From NCBI RefSeq assembly GCF_001050345.1, contig NZ_LFMW01000009.1, positions 161,305 through 225,304 of the forward strand: DNA of 64,000 nucleotides, in the 5' to 3' direction. The notes under the pieces were generated by a model that was given only the letters and a program-made list of their open reading frames with translations, did no database searches and was not told the DNA's origin. Shown one piece after another: positions 17,201 to 26,097 of the stretch. Origin of the DNA: Pseudomonas fildesensis (lineage in GTDB: Bacteria > Pseudomonadota > Gammaproteobacteria > Pseudomonadales > Pseudomonadaceae). Both the position numbers and the translations under genes were made by a program. Each line of letters starts with the position of its first letter. The first letter of the stretch is position 1.

Positions 17201-19958
17201 CGGAGGTGATGCCGGAGCCGGGCGTGGCGCTGGTGACGATGAGGTGATCGCGCTGAGTGATCTGGAACGGCCGGTTCTGCTTGCCGCCTTCGCAGTCGCC
17301 ACCGGTCACGCCGTCGATACACGCTGTAGGGGTGATGGATGCGCTGTAGATGCCGGACTCGGTGGTGAGCACAGTACGGATGTTCTGGATCGTGCTGGCG
17401 GCCAGGATCAGGTTGCGCTCACTCTCGATCGTCCCCGAGCTGTTGATGATGCTGGTGGCCAAGCCGCCCTGGCCGTCACGATCGACGCGCAGGTTGCCCA
17501 TGGCGTAGATCGCGGCACCGAGGTTTTTCAGGCGGTCGACCTTGAGGTTCAGGTCGCCGCCGCTGAAGATCAGGCCGTGGTCGTTGAGCAGGTTGCCCAC
17601 CGAAAGATCCAGGCTGCCCTGGCTGGCGACGCTGCCGCCCACGGTCCAGTCCTTGCCACTGCCGACCAGGGCGCGGGTGCCGAGCAGTTTGCCGGTGGCG
17701 GTCTGTTGCAGGTTATCCACGTTGACGGTCAGGCGCCCGGCCTGGATCGCGGTGCTGTTGGTCCAATTGACCTTGTCGAAGGTCAGTTCGCCGTTGGTGA
17801 CCAGGCTGCCACCCACGTCATCGAGGCTGATACCGCTGAGGTCGAGCACGCCGGTGCCCACGTGCAACACCTTGCCGCCGGTGTTCTGGAAGCGGGTGGC
17901 GGCGAGGCTCAATTGGTCGTTGGCGGTCTCCAGGCTACCGCTGTTGTTGAGCAGGCCACCGATGGCGTAGCGGGTCTTGCCGCTGGTGCCCAAGGCGCGC
18001 ATTTGCCCGCTGTTGTTCAGGCTGGCGGTCTCGACATCAAGGGCCGTTGCGCTTTCGATCAGGCCACGATTGGTCAGTGCGCCATTGAGGCTGACGTCGA
18101 TCCGGTTGCCGGCGATTTCGCCGCCGTTATCCACATTCATACCGGTCAGGTGCACGCGATCTCGAGCAAACAGCGCGCCGCTGCCGTTGTTGAAGTCAGT
18201 GGCGTCGATCTGCGCATCACCGGCTTTGGCGGCGATGCGGCCACCGTCGTTGTCGAGCGTACCGGCGGTGATGGTCACGCCAGAGCTTTCACTGTGGATC
18301 AGGCCGTTGCTGCTGTTTTGCAACAGGCCGCCGGTGGTCAGGGTCAGGCCATCGTTGGCGGCCAGGGTGCCGGTGTTACGGTTGTCGATGCTGTTGGCGA
18401 ATACCGTCAGCAAGCCCTGGCTGGCGAGCTTGCCGCCCTGGTTATCGATGTGCGCGGCGCGCTGGATCAGCAGCGGCCCGGCGCTGGCCAGCTTGCCGTT
18501 GCGGTTGATCAGGTCGCCGATCAAATCCAGGGTGATCGCCCCGCCAGCGGTCAGGTTACCGGTGCTGTTATCCAGGGTATTGCCGTTGAGGGTGAACGCA
18601 CCGGTGCTGTCGATGATGCCGCCCTGGCTGTTGTCCAGCAGGCCGCTGACGTTGAGGGTCTGTGCGCCGTCGCTGAGCAGGCGACCTTTGTTGCGGTTGT
18701 CGACGCTGGCGGCGGTGACGTTCAGCGCCTGCTTGGCGCTCAAGGTAGCGCCCTGGTTATCCAGGCTTTGCGCGGTGGCGGTGAGGCTGCGATTGGCGAT
18801 CACCGTGCCGGTGTTGGTGAGGTGCTGGCTATCGAGGGTGACGTCGCCACCGGCATTGCGGGTGTTGTCGGCGTTGACCCCGGCTTCGATGATGCCGCTG
18901 TTGGTCAGTTGGCCGTTGCTGGCCAGGGTGATGCTGTCGCGGGCGGCGAGGGTCTTGCTGTTTTTCAGGGTGCCCTTGGTCTGTGCCTTGAGGGTGGTGC
19001 CCGCGTACACAGCGCCCTTGGTCTCCAGGCTCGCGGCCTTGATGTCCACCGCACCGCTGGCGGCGGCTTGGGCCATGCTCAGGTGGCCGTTGGCGTCGAG
19101 CTGAATATCACCACCACTGGCGACCAGCGTGCCGTCGAGCTTCACGCCCACACCGGCTTCGGTGCCCACCAGTTTGATCGCACCGGCATACATGCCGCCC
19201 AAGGCCGACGAGTCGATGGCCAGTTCCGGCTTGGCGCTGCCGTCGTCGGCGCGCGCGGTGGCTTTCAGGCTTTGGGCATCGACGTCATTGCGCCCGGCGA
19301 TCACCGTGAGTTGTTTCGCGTTGATCTGCGCATTGATCTTGGCCGAACGGGTGATGATCTCGAAGTGGTCGACGTTGCTCGCGTTCAGGCCTTTGCCGTC
19401 GATGGTCACGGCGCCGCCGTCGACCTGGTAGCTTTTCAGTTGCCCGGCCTGATCGATCATCGGTTTACCGGTGGTCAGGGTGACGTTGGGGGTGTTGATG
19501 AACCCGCAACCGTTGCAGCTGATGCCGTAAGGGTTGGCGACGATAACCTTGGCCGACTGGCCCGCCACTTCGGTGTAGCCGCGCAATTGGCTGGGGCTAC
19601 CGCCTTTGACTTCGTTGAGGATGACATTCGCCGCGCCGCCCTTGAGGTTCGGGTTGCCGACGATGATCCCGCCCAGTTGCGTGCTTTGCACAATGCTGTT
19701 GGCGTTGTTGAGGATCACGCCGTTGGGGCCGACGTTGTAGTCCTTGAACTGGTTGTGGGACAGGCCGCTGCCATTAGGGGTGGCGATGTTCACCACCGGC
19801 ACGCCGTTGCCCGCCTGGCCGACCGTGGTGCCCGGGCCACTGACCACGATCCCGTCGGCCTGGGCCAGCAGTGGCTGCCAGAACAGCGCGTTGGCCAGAA
19901 TCAAGGCCAGGCCGCGTTGGCTCAGGGTTTTCAGGGCAGTAACGGGGCGAACGTCCAT
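11265..19958 (-). CDS. cdiA: CdiA-like contact-dependent inhibition exoprotein with C39-like peptidase toxin
   Basis: A ~2,900-residue exoprotein of the filamentous-haemagglutinin/CdiA class. ATG 19958 is preferred to a TTG two codons upstream. An N-terminal signal peptide (hydrophobic GLALILANALF, cleavage near AQA-DG) is followed by a TPS domain with NPNL and NPYGI motifs and CNGCGFINTPNVTLTTG. Long FHA-1 repeats (N/T-rich, 'LDNxxG') come next, then a non-repetitive receptor-binding-type middle around residues 1000-1300, FHA-2 repeats, and an Ala/Gly pretoxin region. At the usual VENN site the protein reads NVDNNWL. After the cassette marker GAKATAGAS (about residue 2729) the tip shows APVCGPACAAM (Cys ~2768), GKHFIIVDG (His ~2851) and TRDPY (Asp ~2871), matching a C39/papain-like cysteine peptidase. 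CdiB (19990-21711) exports it. Confidence 0.9.
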   Translation of the reverse strand: MDVRPVTALKTLSQRGLALILANALFWQPLLAQADGIVVSGPGTTVGQAGNGVPVVNIATPNGSGLSHNQFKDYNVGPNGVILNNANSIVQSTQLGGIIVGNPNLKGGAANVILNEVKGGSPSQLRGYTEVAGQSAKVIVANPYGISCNGCGFINTPNVTLTTGKPMIDQAGQLKSYQVDGGAVTIDGKGLNASNVDHFEIITRSAKINAQINAKQLTVIAGRNDVDAQSLKATARADDGSAKPELAIDSSALGGMYAGAIKLVGTEAGVGVKLDGTLVASGGDIQLDANGHLSMAQAAASGAVDIKAASLETKGAVYAGTTLKAQTKGTLKNSKTLAARDSITLASNGQLTNSGIIEAGVNADNTRNAGGDVTLDSQHLTNTGTVIANRSLTATAQSLDNQGATLSAKQALNVTAASVDNRNKGRLLSDGAQTLNVSGLLDNSQGGIIDSTGAFTLNGNTLDNSTGNLTAGGAITLDLIGDLINRNGKLASAGPLLIQRAAHIDNQGGKLASQGLLTVFANSIDNRNTGTLAANDGLTLTTGGLLQNSSNGLIHSESSGVTITAGTLDNDGGRIAAKAGDAQIDATDFNNGSGALFARDRVHLTGMNVDNGGEIAGNRIDVSLNGALTNRGLIESATALDVETASLNNSGQMRALGTSGKTRYAIGGLLNNSGSLETANDQLSLAATRFQNTGGKVLHVGTGVLDLSGISLDDVGGSLVTNGELTFDKVNWTNSTAIQAGRLTVNVDNLQQTATGKLLGTRALVGSGKDWTVGGSVASQGSLDLSVGNLLNDHGLIFSGGDLNLKVDRLKNLGAAIYAMGNLRVDRDGQGGLATSIINSSGTIESERNLILAASTIQNIRTVLTTESGIYSASITPTACIDGVTGGDCEGGKQNRPFQITQRDHLIVTSATPGSGITSGANMLLTGGTLLNSSSSIAAGGAMTVRVDQLTNVGLVAHDTQYDRIFTSERERKPGGWYREAAAFTQRYSASNNMDGVEAAMAAFIGKMESEKTDLRKTTQLKVPDQSYAAVIQAGGAVDVKAQAGIDNNVVQGGYTYVGSGANTNAPGFSTEVSLNAQLPPDLAQQQVNPLGLPGFDLSTGQNGLFHLNDSDGAKGLPTSQFAANPHKYLIETNPLFTDMRQFLGSDYMLTKLGYDPDTAQKRLGDGFYEQRLIQQAVLARTGQRFIDGQTSDADLFKHLMDNAIGSKTALNLSVGVSLTAEQVAALTHDIVWLESTTVAGQQVLVPVLYLAQASNRLAPNGALISGTDVNLITGSNLNNAGTLRATGSLLANVGGSLTNSGLMEAGGRLDLLSGNNLTNRAGGVISGGNVNLAAGADLLNERSVTTHESASNYRTERSDFVDSAARIESASDLAMQAGGNVNNVGGVLKSGADTTVKAVGDVNITASKTLDSGAIGNRSSFTTIAQQGSVVDAGRDLHVVAGRDISAIASQVEAKRDINLIATRDLNAIAAANEQHSTANTKKVKSIEDHVQQVSSVIKAGGDATLSAGQDLGVVASRVAAGNEAYLFAGNDLNLATSENADYSYYSKTKKGSWGKKSSKMTESESDLAVSSTIEAGKKLVISASQDINAEGAKLATAGALLASAGHDINLDAAENFSSQASAKSKKGFLSSKSSSSSNSQTSFTGTDLVAQSVDLKAGNDIVMTASSIKAQEAARVVAGNDVVIGTAEQHQASSQSKQSSKVGMTFNGLLSATQKAQDGRQGSSESVGSDISAGTLDIKSGRDAVIRGSTLVTDADLKINAGRDLEIVSAENTNSATARSSSKKVGEIGSWWQGATGIVKQKESDKNDTTRQSGSQVASLGGDVQLRAGEHYNQVASQVVAPKGDIDILAKRVGINAGFDTLKTSNTASNSRTAIGGTVTVPLLEALRGIQDMGKAAQDTNDGRMLALAAVNVAMSANQAVEAGQSMLQTPTAGVKISINLSDSRSHREGSQSGRNVVGSSVVAGGDVNISAKGDGANSNINVLGSRIEAGQNANLKADGAISLLAAQNTSSQKNTSGNSGWSAGIGFGFGESSGFTLDLAANKGRGKASGEDVTQTNSVIKAGNIALLESGGDTNLKGAVVSGRQVQANVGGDLNIASLQDTGTYTSKQQSANVGVSLCIPPFCYGMSSISGGISQQKMQSDYASVSEQSGIKAGDGGFQVNVKGNTDLKGAVIASTDKAVADGRNTLTTGSLTSSDIKNKAEYDATSINLSGGYGGKIGRDSKGNADATKPGPVIASDKGVSVSAPIALYAGDDSSSKTRSGISGADVKITDSSKQQALTGETSEQAVAAINTDVSSDRDGSNKLKPIFNVDEIQAGFDITGKFVQNVSVYLESRAREVDAKKALAEKEQIASTNPDLSPEASQKHRDKYLELNQEAKSIANDWGAGGTYRQIATALVAGASGNVTGGTSQFAQNMVVNYVQQQGSDYIGKLVVQGLKEGSPEHAALHAIVGCAGAAASNQSCSSGAVGASAASVLAGLFDDANPDETGEEREAKRNIITSLVTGIAAVTDPNGVATATNAATANVDNNWLATQQEVQKQKELDAAPNLIEKLAVYRKWGGIDSAQDLGSQVGFVLGLQEGGWKDLSGMATFLAHPVDSLNGITELVKNPEVRKQLGEEGVKSLEASIARINYALEYGGTDQALQLGRDVGLLLHTVAGVAVDAGGLAKGGAALARIGIEVSSKTLGKMGLKDSVKVSETVAQLESSTTRVVSDLPKIPESTGAKATAGASVDGAGGIVVAPKTIPYEPKGSVVLQGDAPVCGPACAAMTITDKTGAAISLDNAIGSFVNGVRPTGVNTLELSDVISKAGVKNTVNTTMLPEQLNKALQEGASVIVQVPAGQGKHFIIVDGVKSIDGVSYYMTRDPYVGPRGVQQGLLDGAMSTGVNAIVIGK

Positions 19959-19989
19959 ATTCAAAATCTCAAAGGCTGCGGGCGTTGAA

Positions 19990-21711
19990 TTACAGGTAGA
20001 AATCCAGGCGGAAATAGATCGGCGCTTCGCGCTCGGTCATCACGCCAGGTCGCTCCAGGGAGTGGGCAAAGGTCACGCTGGTGCTGACGTTTTTGCCGCG
20101 GGCGAACAGCTCGAGGGAGTTACTCGACACCCGGCCGTGCTGGTCATCGTTGTAGCGATCGTTGCGAATCACGCCCTGGTCATAGCCGACGCTGGCGCCG
20201 TATTCGGCAAAGGCGGGACGCATCCAGTCGAGGGTCACCGGGCGTGCCCAGCGCACTTCGTTGCGCCAGTAGCCGCCGCTGTCGCCGGTCAGTTGCTGGT
20301 CCTTGAACCCGCGCACCGAGTACGAGCCGCCGAGGCTCATGCGTTGCGCCGGATACAGCACGTCTTCACTGCGCTGTCCGGTGGCCAGGCTGGAAAAACT
20401 CAACGATTCGCCCCACAGCGTGAAGGGTTGCAGGTAGCTCACTGTGGCGGTGTATTTGCGGTAGCGCGGGGTTGGGGTGAGGTTGCCGCGGATGCGTTCC
20501 TGGTCATCCTTTTGGGCGTCAAAGGCACCGGTGCCGTTCTGCATGCCGACATCCAGGTTGACGAAGGCGCTGCCGATGCGGCGCCCGTGGTTGATGCCCA
20601 CCTGGAACTCGCTGAGGCGGTTGCTGCTGACGTCCAGGCGATCGTCGTTGAAGTAGTTGTTGGTGCGCAAATGGGTCAGGCCGACGTTGACCGAGGTCTT
20701 GCTCACGTCATCGCGATGCACCACGCGCTCGGCACGCACCTGGTGGTTCTGGCTGTCGCCCGTTTGCTTGTACTTGTAGCCGTCAAGGTCGCCCGGCGCG
20801 CGGTACTCGCTCTCACTGTAGGTGTAACTGAAGTTCCACCAACCCCACGGCACGTTGTAGTAGAGCATGCTGTTTTTCGAGGTTTTCTGGTGGTCGCTGA
20901 TGGCATCGTGGCCGCCGCGCAGGATCAGTTGATCGGCCAGGCCCAGCGGGCTGTCCCATTCCAGGCCCGCGCCCCACTGCTGTTCGCCGGTGCTTTTCTG
21001 GCCGTCGTTATTGCGCGACAGGCTGGCGCGCCAGGGCTTTTGCGGCTGGTTCTTGACCAGCACTTCACTGCCGCCTATCTGCGTGCCGGGGGTCAGTTCC
21101 ATTTGCGCCTGCTTGGACGGCAAGCGGCTCAGTTGATCCACCAGTTGCTCGACTTCGCGCAGGTTGAGCGCCTCGCCGACCTTGCCGGGAAAGGCCATGG
21201 CCAACTCGCGGTCGGTGACCGTGCTGCCCTGGGCGCCCTTTATGCCTTCGAGCTTGCCTTCAACCACCAGCACTTGCAGATGGCCGCTGGAAAGGTCCTG
21301 TTGGGGCAAGTAGGCGCGACTGGTGACGCGGCCCTTGGCGATGTAGTCGTCGGTGATGACCTTGAGCAGTTCATTGAGCTGCGTAACGCCCAGGCATTGG
21401 CCGATATAGGGCTTGAGCAGGCGCGTGCGGTCCGGTGCCGACAGGCTGTCGGCGCCCTTGAGTTCGATGTCTTTGATCGGGAAGCAACGGGTGTCTGCCG
21501 GCGTGGTCGGCGCCTGGGGCTTGGCGGCTTTGCCGGGCAGGTCCTGGAGTTCTTGGAGACGCCGCTGTTGCTCTTCGAGCAGGCGGTTCTGCCGGTCACG
21601 GATCAGGTCTTGATCCCCTGGCGTGGGGGCGGCTGTGGCGCTGTTCAGGCTCAAATACGCGAGCATGAACGTGCACAGCAATAACCGAGTCCGTGGCGAT
21701 AACAGAGACAT
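19990..21711 (-). CDS. cdiB: CdiB/ShlB-type two-partner secretion transporter
   Basis: A 573-residue outer-membrane protein of the ShlB/FhaC/HecB family, starting at ATG 21711 (MSLLSPRTRLLLC). The longer frame to 21816 has no signal sequence. It has a signal peptide ending TAA-AP and a charged linker (QNRLLEEQQRRLQELQ) corresponding to the plug helix. A POTRA domain starts at CFPIKDIELKGADSLS and a second at VLVVEGKLEGI. A 16-stranded barrel ends in YFRLDFYL, with a C-terminal aromatic residue. The SYSVRGFKDQQL segment is the conserved VRGY/F-like loop that occludes the pore. The cdiA start follows 31 bp downstream, so the pair is co-transcribed. Confidence 0.92.
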   Translation of the reverse strand: MSLLSPRTRLLLCTFMLAYLSLNSATAAPTPGDQDLIRDRQNRLLEEQQRRLQELQDLPGKAAKPQAPTTPADTRCFPIKDIELKGADSLSAPDRTRLLKPYIGQCLGVTQLNELLKVITDDYIAKGRVTSRAYLPQQDLSSGHLQVLVVEGKLEGIKGAQGSTVTDRELAMAFPGKVGEALNLREVEQLVDQLSRLPSKQAQMELTPGTQIGGSEVLVKNQPQKPWRASLSRNNDGQKSTGEQQWGAGLEWDSPLGLADQLILRGGHDAISDHQKTSKNSMLYYNVPWGWWNFSYTYSESEYRAPGDLDGYKYKQTGDSQNHQVRAERVVHRDDVSKTSVNVGLTHLRTNNYFNDDRLDVSSNRLSEFQVGINHGRRIGSAFVNLDVGMQNGTGAFDAQKDDQERIRGNLTPTPRYRKYTATVSYLQPFTLWGESLSFSSLATGQRSEDVLYPAQRMSLGGSYSVRGFKDQQLTGDSGGYWRNEVRWARPVTLDWMRPAFAEYGASVGYDQGVIRNDRYNDDQHGRVSSNSLELFARGKNVSTSVTFAHSLERPGVMTEREAPIYFRLDFYL

Positions 21712-22259
21712 ATTCGATCCGTCGAAAATCAGGGGGCGGCAAACTAACATCGAACTTCGACTGATCCAAGAAACTGGATAAGTTGTACGCTCGCACCAGT
21801 AATGGCTGCAACACACTGATTAATAACAATAAATAATAATCAAAAAGATGATCGGCCTGTTGCTGGAAGTATTATTCCGACAAGCGGCAACTGTTTTGAT
21901 TGTGATTCGGTGGATAACTAATTGATGGCCACTAGTTGGCCATCCAGTTATCGCCGAGATAGGTTAGTACCGGGAAAGGTAGAAAAGTTCGCGGGGGTTT
22001 TGTGAATTGGATCCCATTTATCGGAATTGCAGTACAACGTCCCAAGGGGTGCGGGATTGTTGTGGTGGGTCCGTTCGTTGTGGCTATAGGGCTTGTTGTG
22101 GCGAGCGGGCTTGCCCCGCGTTGGGCTGCGCAGCAGCCCTAAAACCTGGCGCCGCAGCCTGCCTGAAACAACGCGGCGGTTTTCAAAGGGGCTGCTGCGC
22201 AGCCCAACGCGGGGCAAGCCCGCTCGCCACACCAAGCCCGTTCGCCACAGGGGAAGCCT
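21712..22259. promoter_or_regulatory. Intergenic region between cdiB and pgaD
   Basis: About 550 bp without a supported gene. The AT-rich part 21800-21930 (ATTAATAACAATAAATAATAAT at about 21818-21839) must hold the promoter of the cdiB-cdiA transcript on the minus strand. No clear -35/-10 pair could be fixed by eye. The right half holds the large REP pair described separately, which separates the CDI locus from the pga operon reading towards it. Confidence 0.5.
22098..22230. repeat. Pseudomonas REP pair with ~42-bp inverted arms
   Basis: The left arm GTGGCGAGCGGGCTTGCCCC ... GCTGCGCAGCAGCCC (22098-22139) is matched by its reverse complement at 22188-22230. The 48-bp spacer contains a smaller partial inverted motif. 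The core GGCGAGCGGGCTTGCCCCGC is the familiar fluorescent-pseudomonad REP. It follows the pgaD stop codon and may stop readthrough towards cdiB. Confidence 0.85.
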
Positions 22260-22742
22260 TTAGCCGAGGTCTTTGCCTTTTTCCTGGCCCGGCACCAGGG
22301 TCAGCGGCGGCCGCTCCACGTCACGCGAGACGTGGGACTTCACTTCTTCCACACCGCCCTCCTCGTCGTTGTGGATAACCAGCACACCCGGTCTGCGCAA
22401 CTGCTCCAGGTCGCCCTCCCCCAGCTTGAAACTTTCACTGAGGTGCTGGTCACTGAGCGCATTGGCCTCGGCGCGACGCTGGGCGAACTTGCGGCCCTTG
22501 CGTTGCTGGTAGCGCGCCCAGCTGATCAGGATCACGGCGTTGAACAGCGCGATCCACAGGTAGATCTGCAGGGTATTGAGCGCCGCGAAGATCGGCGCTT
22601 CGATGCGCGGGCCGCCATGCGTTTCCAGCATCGACGTAATGCCGCGCACCACTAACCAAACCAGGCCGGCCCAGGCCATCAGGGTCAACAGCACATCGAT
22701 GACCCACATCACCGGGCTTTGACGAGTTCGCACCAGTTTCAT
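22260..22742 (-). CDS. pgaD: PgaD, poly-GlcNAc synthase subunit
   Basis: A 160-residue inner-membrane protein that assists the PgaC synthase in making poly-beta-1,6-N-acetylglucosamine. Two transmembrane helices (WVIDVLLTLMAWAGLVWLVV and a second around YLWIALFNAVILISW) are followed by a basic cytoplasmic stretch and a charged C-terminal tail. It is longer than E. coli PgaD because of that tail. It is the last gene of pgaABCD, starting 2 bp after pgaC. In E. coli, PgaC and PgaD together bind cyclic di-GMP, so the same control is expected. Confidence 0.88.
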   Translation of the reverse strand: MKLVRTRQSPVMWVIDVLLTLMAWAGLVWLVVRGITSMLETHGGPRIEAPIFAALNTLQIYLWIALFNAVILISWARYQQRKGRKFAQRRAEANALSDQHLSESFKLGEGDLEQLRRPGVLVIHNDEEGGVEEVKSHVSRDVERPPLTLVPGQEKGKDLG

Positions 22743-22744
22743 GA

Positions 22745-24085
22745 TTACGCGTCCTCATTGGCAGGTTTGATACCGCGATCCGGGCTGACCCAGCGCGCGC
22801 GCTTCTGGTGCTGGTTGAACAGCACCTTGGGGAAGCTCACCAGTGTGGTGAACAGGCTGACCAACCAGAACACCATCGGGTACCAGACGGTCCAGAACAG
22901 GGTTTTCCACAGGTCCTTCTCGTAGCGCCGGTCGATCAGGATGCTCACCGCGAACTGCAACAGGCACACCATGGCCAGTACCAGCCCGGTAAACGCCGGC
23001 GGTACCAGGGAGTCCACTGCAATCGCCTGCGGCAGCACCATGAATTTGCCCAGGCCCCAAAAGATCACCGAGAGCATGAAGGTAAACGCCCAGCCGGTGG
23101 ACAGGCAGTATTCGAACAGCAGCGGCCACAGGTAGCGATGGCGCCATTGCCAGATGCCACGGATGTTTTTGAACAGCACTTCGGCGCCGCCCTGGGCCCA
23201 GCGCAGGCGCTGTTTCCACAGGCCACCGACGGTTTCCGGCATCAGGATCCAGCACAGCGCGCGCGGCTCGTAGAAGATGCTCCAGTGATCGAGTTGCAGC
23301 TTCCAACTGACATCGATGTCCTCGGTGATCATGTCGGTGCTCCAGTAGTCGATGCGGTCGAGCGCTTTCTTGCGAAACGCCACCACCACACCGGACACCG
23401 TGAAGATCCGCCCGAACACCCGCTGGGTGCGCTTGATCAAGCCGATGATCGAAGAAAACTCACCCACCTGCACCCGGCCGATCAAGGTCGAGCGCGTGCG
23501 GATGCGTGGGTTGCCGGTGACGGCGCCCAGGCGCGGGTTGTCGAGCATCGGCGCGATCATGTAGGCCGCCGCGTTTTTGTCGAGCAACGCATCGCCGTCG
23601 ATGCACACCAGGTACTCACTGCGTGCGGCCACAGCGCCCATGCGCAGGGCCACGGCCTTGCCCTGGTTCTGCGCCAGGTGCAGCACCCGCAGGCGTGGGT
23701 GTTCCAGTGCCAGCGCGTCGAGCACCGCAGCCGTGTTGTCACTGGAGCCGTCGTTGACCGCGATCACTTCGATGTTCGGGTACAACTGGCCCAGCGCCGC
23801 ATGGATGGTTTCGGCAGCGTTATCGCCTTCGTTGTAGCAAGGGATGATGATCGAAATCAGCGGGTTGCCGGCCAGGGTCGGCGCCGGCGTGTCCTCTTTC
23901 CACGGCCAGTGGCGCTCCCAGTGCAGCCAGAAGTACAAGCCGCCGGCGATCCACAGCGCCGACATGAACAGCGGGTAGAAAAACACGAAGTCCATCAGGA
24001 ACTGCCCGGTGACCAGAAAGATCAGGCCCAGGGGCAAACCCAACACCAATGCGAGCACGAATAAAGCCAGGATTCTGTCGAACAT
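22745..24085 (-). CDS. pgaC: PgaC, poly-beta-1,6-N-acetylglucosamine synthase
   Basis: A 446-residue GT2 glycosyltransferase that polymerises UDP-GlcNAc at the inner membrane. ATG 24085 ([13 protein letters not shown]) is chosen: the open frame extends upstream over the end of pgaB but lacks family similarity. Two N-terminal transmembrane helices precede the catalytic domain, which has [16 protein letters not shown], the TEDIDVSWK catalytic Asp region and QRLRWAQGG (Q-x-x-R-W). Further membrane helices and the sequence [10 protein letters not shown] lie at the C-terminus. It is the third gene of the operon, preceded by pgaB with 2 bp between them. Confidence 0.95.
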   Translation of the reverse strand: MFDRILALFVLALVLGLPLGLIFLVTGQFLMDFVFFYPLFMSALWIAGGLYFWLHWERHWPWKEDTPAPTLAGNPLISIIIPCYNEGDNAAETIHAALGQLYPNIEVIAVNDGSSDNTAAVLDALALEHPRLRVLHLAQNQGKAVALRMGAVAARSEYLVCIDGDALLDKNAAAYMIAPMLDNPRLGAVTGNPRIRTRSTLIGRVQVGEFSSIIGLIKRTQRVFGRIFTVSGVVVAFRKKALDRIDYWSTDMITEDIDVSWKLQLDHWSIFYEPRALCWILMPETVGGLWKQRLRWAQGGAEVLFKNIRGIWQWRHRYLWPLLFEYCLSTGWAFTFMLSVIFWGLGKFMVLPQAIAVDSLVPPAFTGLVLAMVCLLQFAVSILIDRRYEKDLWKTLFWTVWYPMVFWLVSLFTTLVSFPKVLFNQHQKRARWVSPDRGIKPANEDA

Positions 24086-24087
24086 GG

Positions 24088-26085
24088 TCAAGGGTTCCAT
24101 TGATTGGAAAGGGCCGGACGTATCGTCTTCAGGTCCGGGGAGTTTTCCAGGAAGTTGTCCGGGTAGTAGCCAAAACTCGTGACCCCCTGGCGCTTGAGTA
24201 CACCCATCCATTCAGCCAATTGCGCACCACTCAGATCCGGAGCGGCCTGGGTGCGCCAGTCCTTGGCTTGCAGTTCGAACACGGTCCGCTCAAGCGCACC
24301 CGGGCGCGCCTTGACCGTGGCGACCAATTTTTCCAACCAGGCGTTGGACGTCTTCAGCTCCTGCCCTTCCATCAGCGGCATGGCCATCGGCGCGGTCCAG
24401 TCGTAGGTCTGGAGGAAATCATCGAGGTTCTGCGCGAACCAGGCTTCGCTGCCCGGGTTGAGCATCGGCTCGGCGAAGATATTGCGCGCGGTCTGCACCT
24501 GCGGCCCACCGATGGCGCGGACCTTGGCGGTCAGCTCCTGGGTGAAGTCGATCAAGTAGCGGCTCTTGAAGCGTGTCCAACGCTGCATCACCGCCGGGTC
24601 GGCGCGCAGGGCCGCAATGGTGTCGGGCAGGCCGTTGGCGGCATAGGCCTTGAGTGCGGCGGGGCTGGCGTCTTCGAAGTCGGACAGCACCGCATCGTCG
24701 TGGTACAGCACGCCGTCGATGGCATTGTTGCGCGCCAGGTCTTCATAGATTTCGCCAATGATCTTGCGCACCTGAGGGTCGAACGGCGACAAGCGTTTGT
24801 ATTGGTCGGGATCGAGGCCCACCTTGCCGGTTTTCGGGTCCCAGCGGGTCACACGGGGCAGCTTGGGGTCGAGGGCGAAACTGAGCACCGGCATCCAGGC
24901 ATACACGGCGGCGTGGGCACGGGTGTGCAACTGCCAGGAGACGCGGTTGAACAGGTCGGCGCGCACCGGCAAGTGACGGTTGGGGAAGTACAGCTCATGC
25001 ACCAGGCCGTCACCCTTGGGGTCGGCGAACGCTTGCAGAAATACGGTGCCCGCGCCCATGTCCACCACGCGCTGCACAAGCTGGTCGAGGTTACGCGCTT
25101 GTTGGGCCGGGTCGGGGTCATAGACGTTGTCCAGATCCACATGCAGCACCCGCAGCGGCGCATTGGCCTGCGCCGCGACGATGCTGTTGGCGAAATGCTC
25201 GCCGTCCGGGTCGGAGGCCACCAGGAAGCGCGGGCTGTTCATCAGGTTGCCGAGACTGTCGAGGCCGTCTTCCAGGGTCAGGGCCATCTGATAGCCCTGT
25301 TCGCCGACGATCGCCAGCGAGGTGCCCTTGGCCGCGCCATACGGCCACACCCATACACGTGGTTTCTTGCCGGTCACGGTTTGGATTTTGTTGGAGATTG
25401 CCGAGACATCCGCCCGCATCCGCGCCTGGAACTGCGCTTCGGTTTCATAGCGGCCCGTGGCCGGGTCATAGCGCAGCGAGGTCGCCGCCGGCTCCAGGTT
25501 GCCCTGGGGGTTGGCCAGGATCCCTGTGTGACTGGCATCGGTGTGCGCGGCGATTTCCACCAGGCCCGATTGCGACACTTCGCGGATCTGCTGCCAGGTA
25601 AGGAACTCTGCGCGTGGCCGCGGCGAACCGGCGAAGTCCACCGGTTTGTTCAGCGGCGTGTCGATCCAGTAGCCCACCGGCGCCAGCAAAGCGGGCCAGT
25701 GATAGGCGCGCAGAATCGGCATCACGCGGGTGTAGAAGCTGGAGTAGCCGTCATCGAAACTGAGCATGATGGCTTTGGGCGGCAGGGTCGGCCCACCCCG
25801 GCGAGCGGCGAGGATCTGGTCCACGCTGACCGCCTGGTAGCCGTTCTCCCGCAGCCAGGCCAACTGCTCGATCAAACGCTCGGTGCGCACCGCCACCACC
25901 GCTTGATCGGGGTCGCGATCCTCGACGTCGTGGTAGGCAATGCCCAGGAAATGGTTTTTCGGCCACGGTGCTTCACTGGCCGCTTTCGGCCGCTCGACGG
26001 GTGGTGTGAATGGCGCGGGTTGCTGGGCGCAGGCACTGGCCAGCAATACACCCAGGACCAACAAGCAACGGCTAAGGAGGGTCAT
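24088..26085 (-). CDS. pgaB: PgaB, poly-GlcNAc N-deacetylase lipoprotein
   Basis: A 665-residue periplasmic lipoprotein (lipobox LLASAC, Cys ~19) that partially deacetylates poly-GlcNAc before export. The N-terminal polysaccharide deacetylase domain has the metal-binding motif [11 protein letters not shown] and a distal HTDASHTG. The C-terminal half (from about residue 310) is the GHL13 glycoside-hydrolase-like domain with [14 protein letters not shown]. Length matches E. coli PgaB. It lies between pgaA and pgaC in the operon. Confidence 0.94.
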   Translation of the reverse strand: MTLLSRCLLVLGVLLASACAQQPAPFTPPVERPKAASEAPWPKNHFLGIAYHDVEDRDPDQAVVAVRTERLIEQLAWLRENGYQAVSVDQILAARRGGPTLPPKAIMLSFDDGYSSFYTRVMPILRAYHWPALLAPVGYWIDTPLNKPVDFAGSPRPRAEFLTWQQIREVSQSGLVEIAAHTDASHTGILANPQGNLEPAATSLRYDPATGRYETEAQFQARMRADVSAISNKIQTVTGKKPRVWVWPYGAAKGTSLAIVGEQGYQMALTLEDGLDSLGNLMNSPRFLVASDPDGEHFANSIVAAQANAPLRVLHVDLDNVYDPDPAQQARNLDQLVQRVVDMGAGTVFLQAFADPKGDGLVHELYFPNRHLPVRADLFNRVSWQLHTRAHAAVYAWMPVLSFALDPKLPRVTRWDPKTGKVGLDPDQYKRLSPFDPQVRKIIGEIYEDLARNNAIDGVLYHDDAVLSDFEDASPAALKAYAANGLPDTIAALRADPAVMQRWTRFKSRYLIDFTQELTAKVRAIGGPQVQTARNIFAEPMLNPGSEAWFAQNLDDFLQTYDWTAPMAMPLMEGQELKTSNAWLEKLVATVKARPGALERTVFELQAKDWRTQAAPDLSGAQLAEWMGVLKRQGVTSFGYYPDNFLENSPDLKTIRPALSNQWNP

Positions 26086-26097
26086 GGTCAGGCTCTT

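Noticed and set aside
15915..19988. Very long plus-strand open frame (1,357 codons) opposite cdiA
   Set aside because: It mirrors the GC-rich repeats of cdiA and yields Gly/Ala/Val/Asp/Gln-rich low-complexity sequence with no domain; antisense shadow.
22098..22230. Insertion sequence ends
   Set aside because: The arms are Pseudomonas REP cores facing each other with only 48 bp between them; no transposase.
22808..24064. Plus-strand open frame opposite pgaC
   Set aside because: His/Gln/Arg-rich antisense shadow of a confirmed glycosyltransferase gene.
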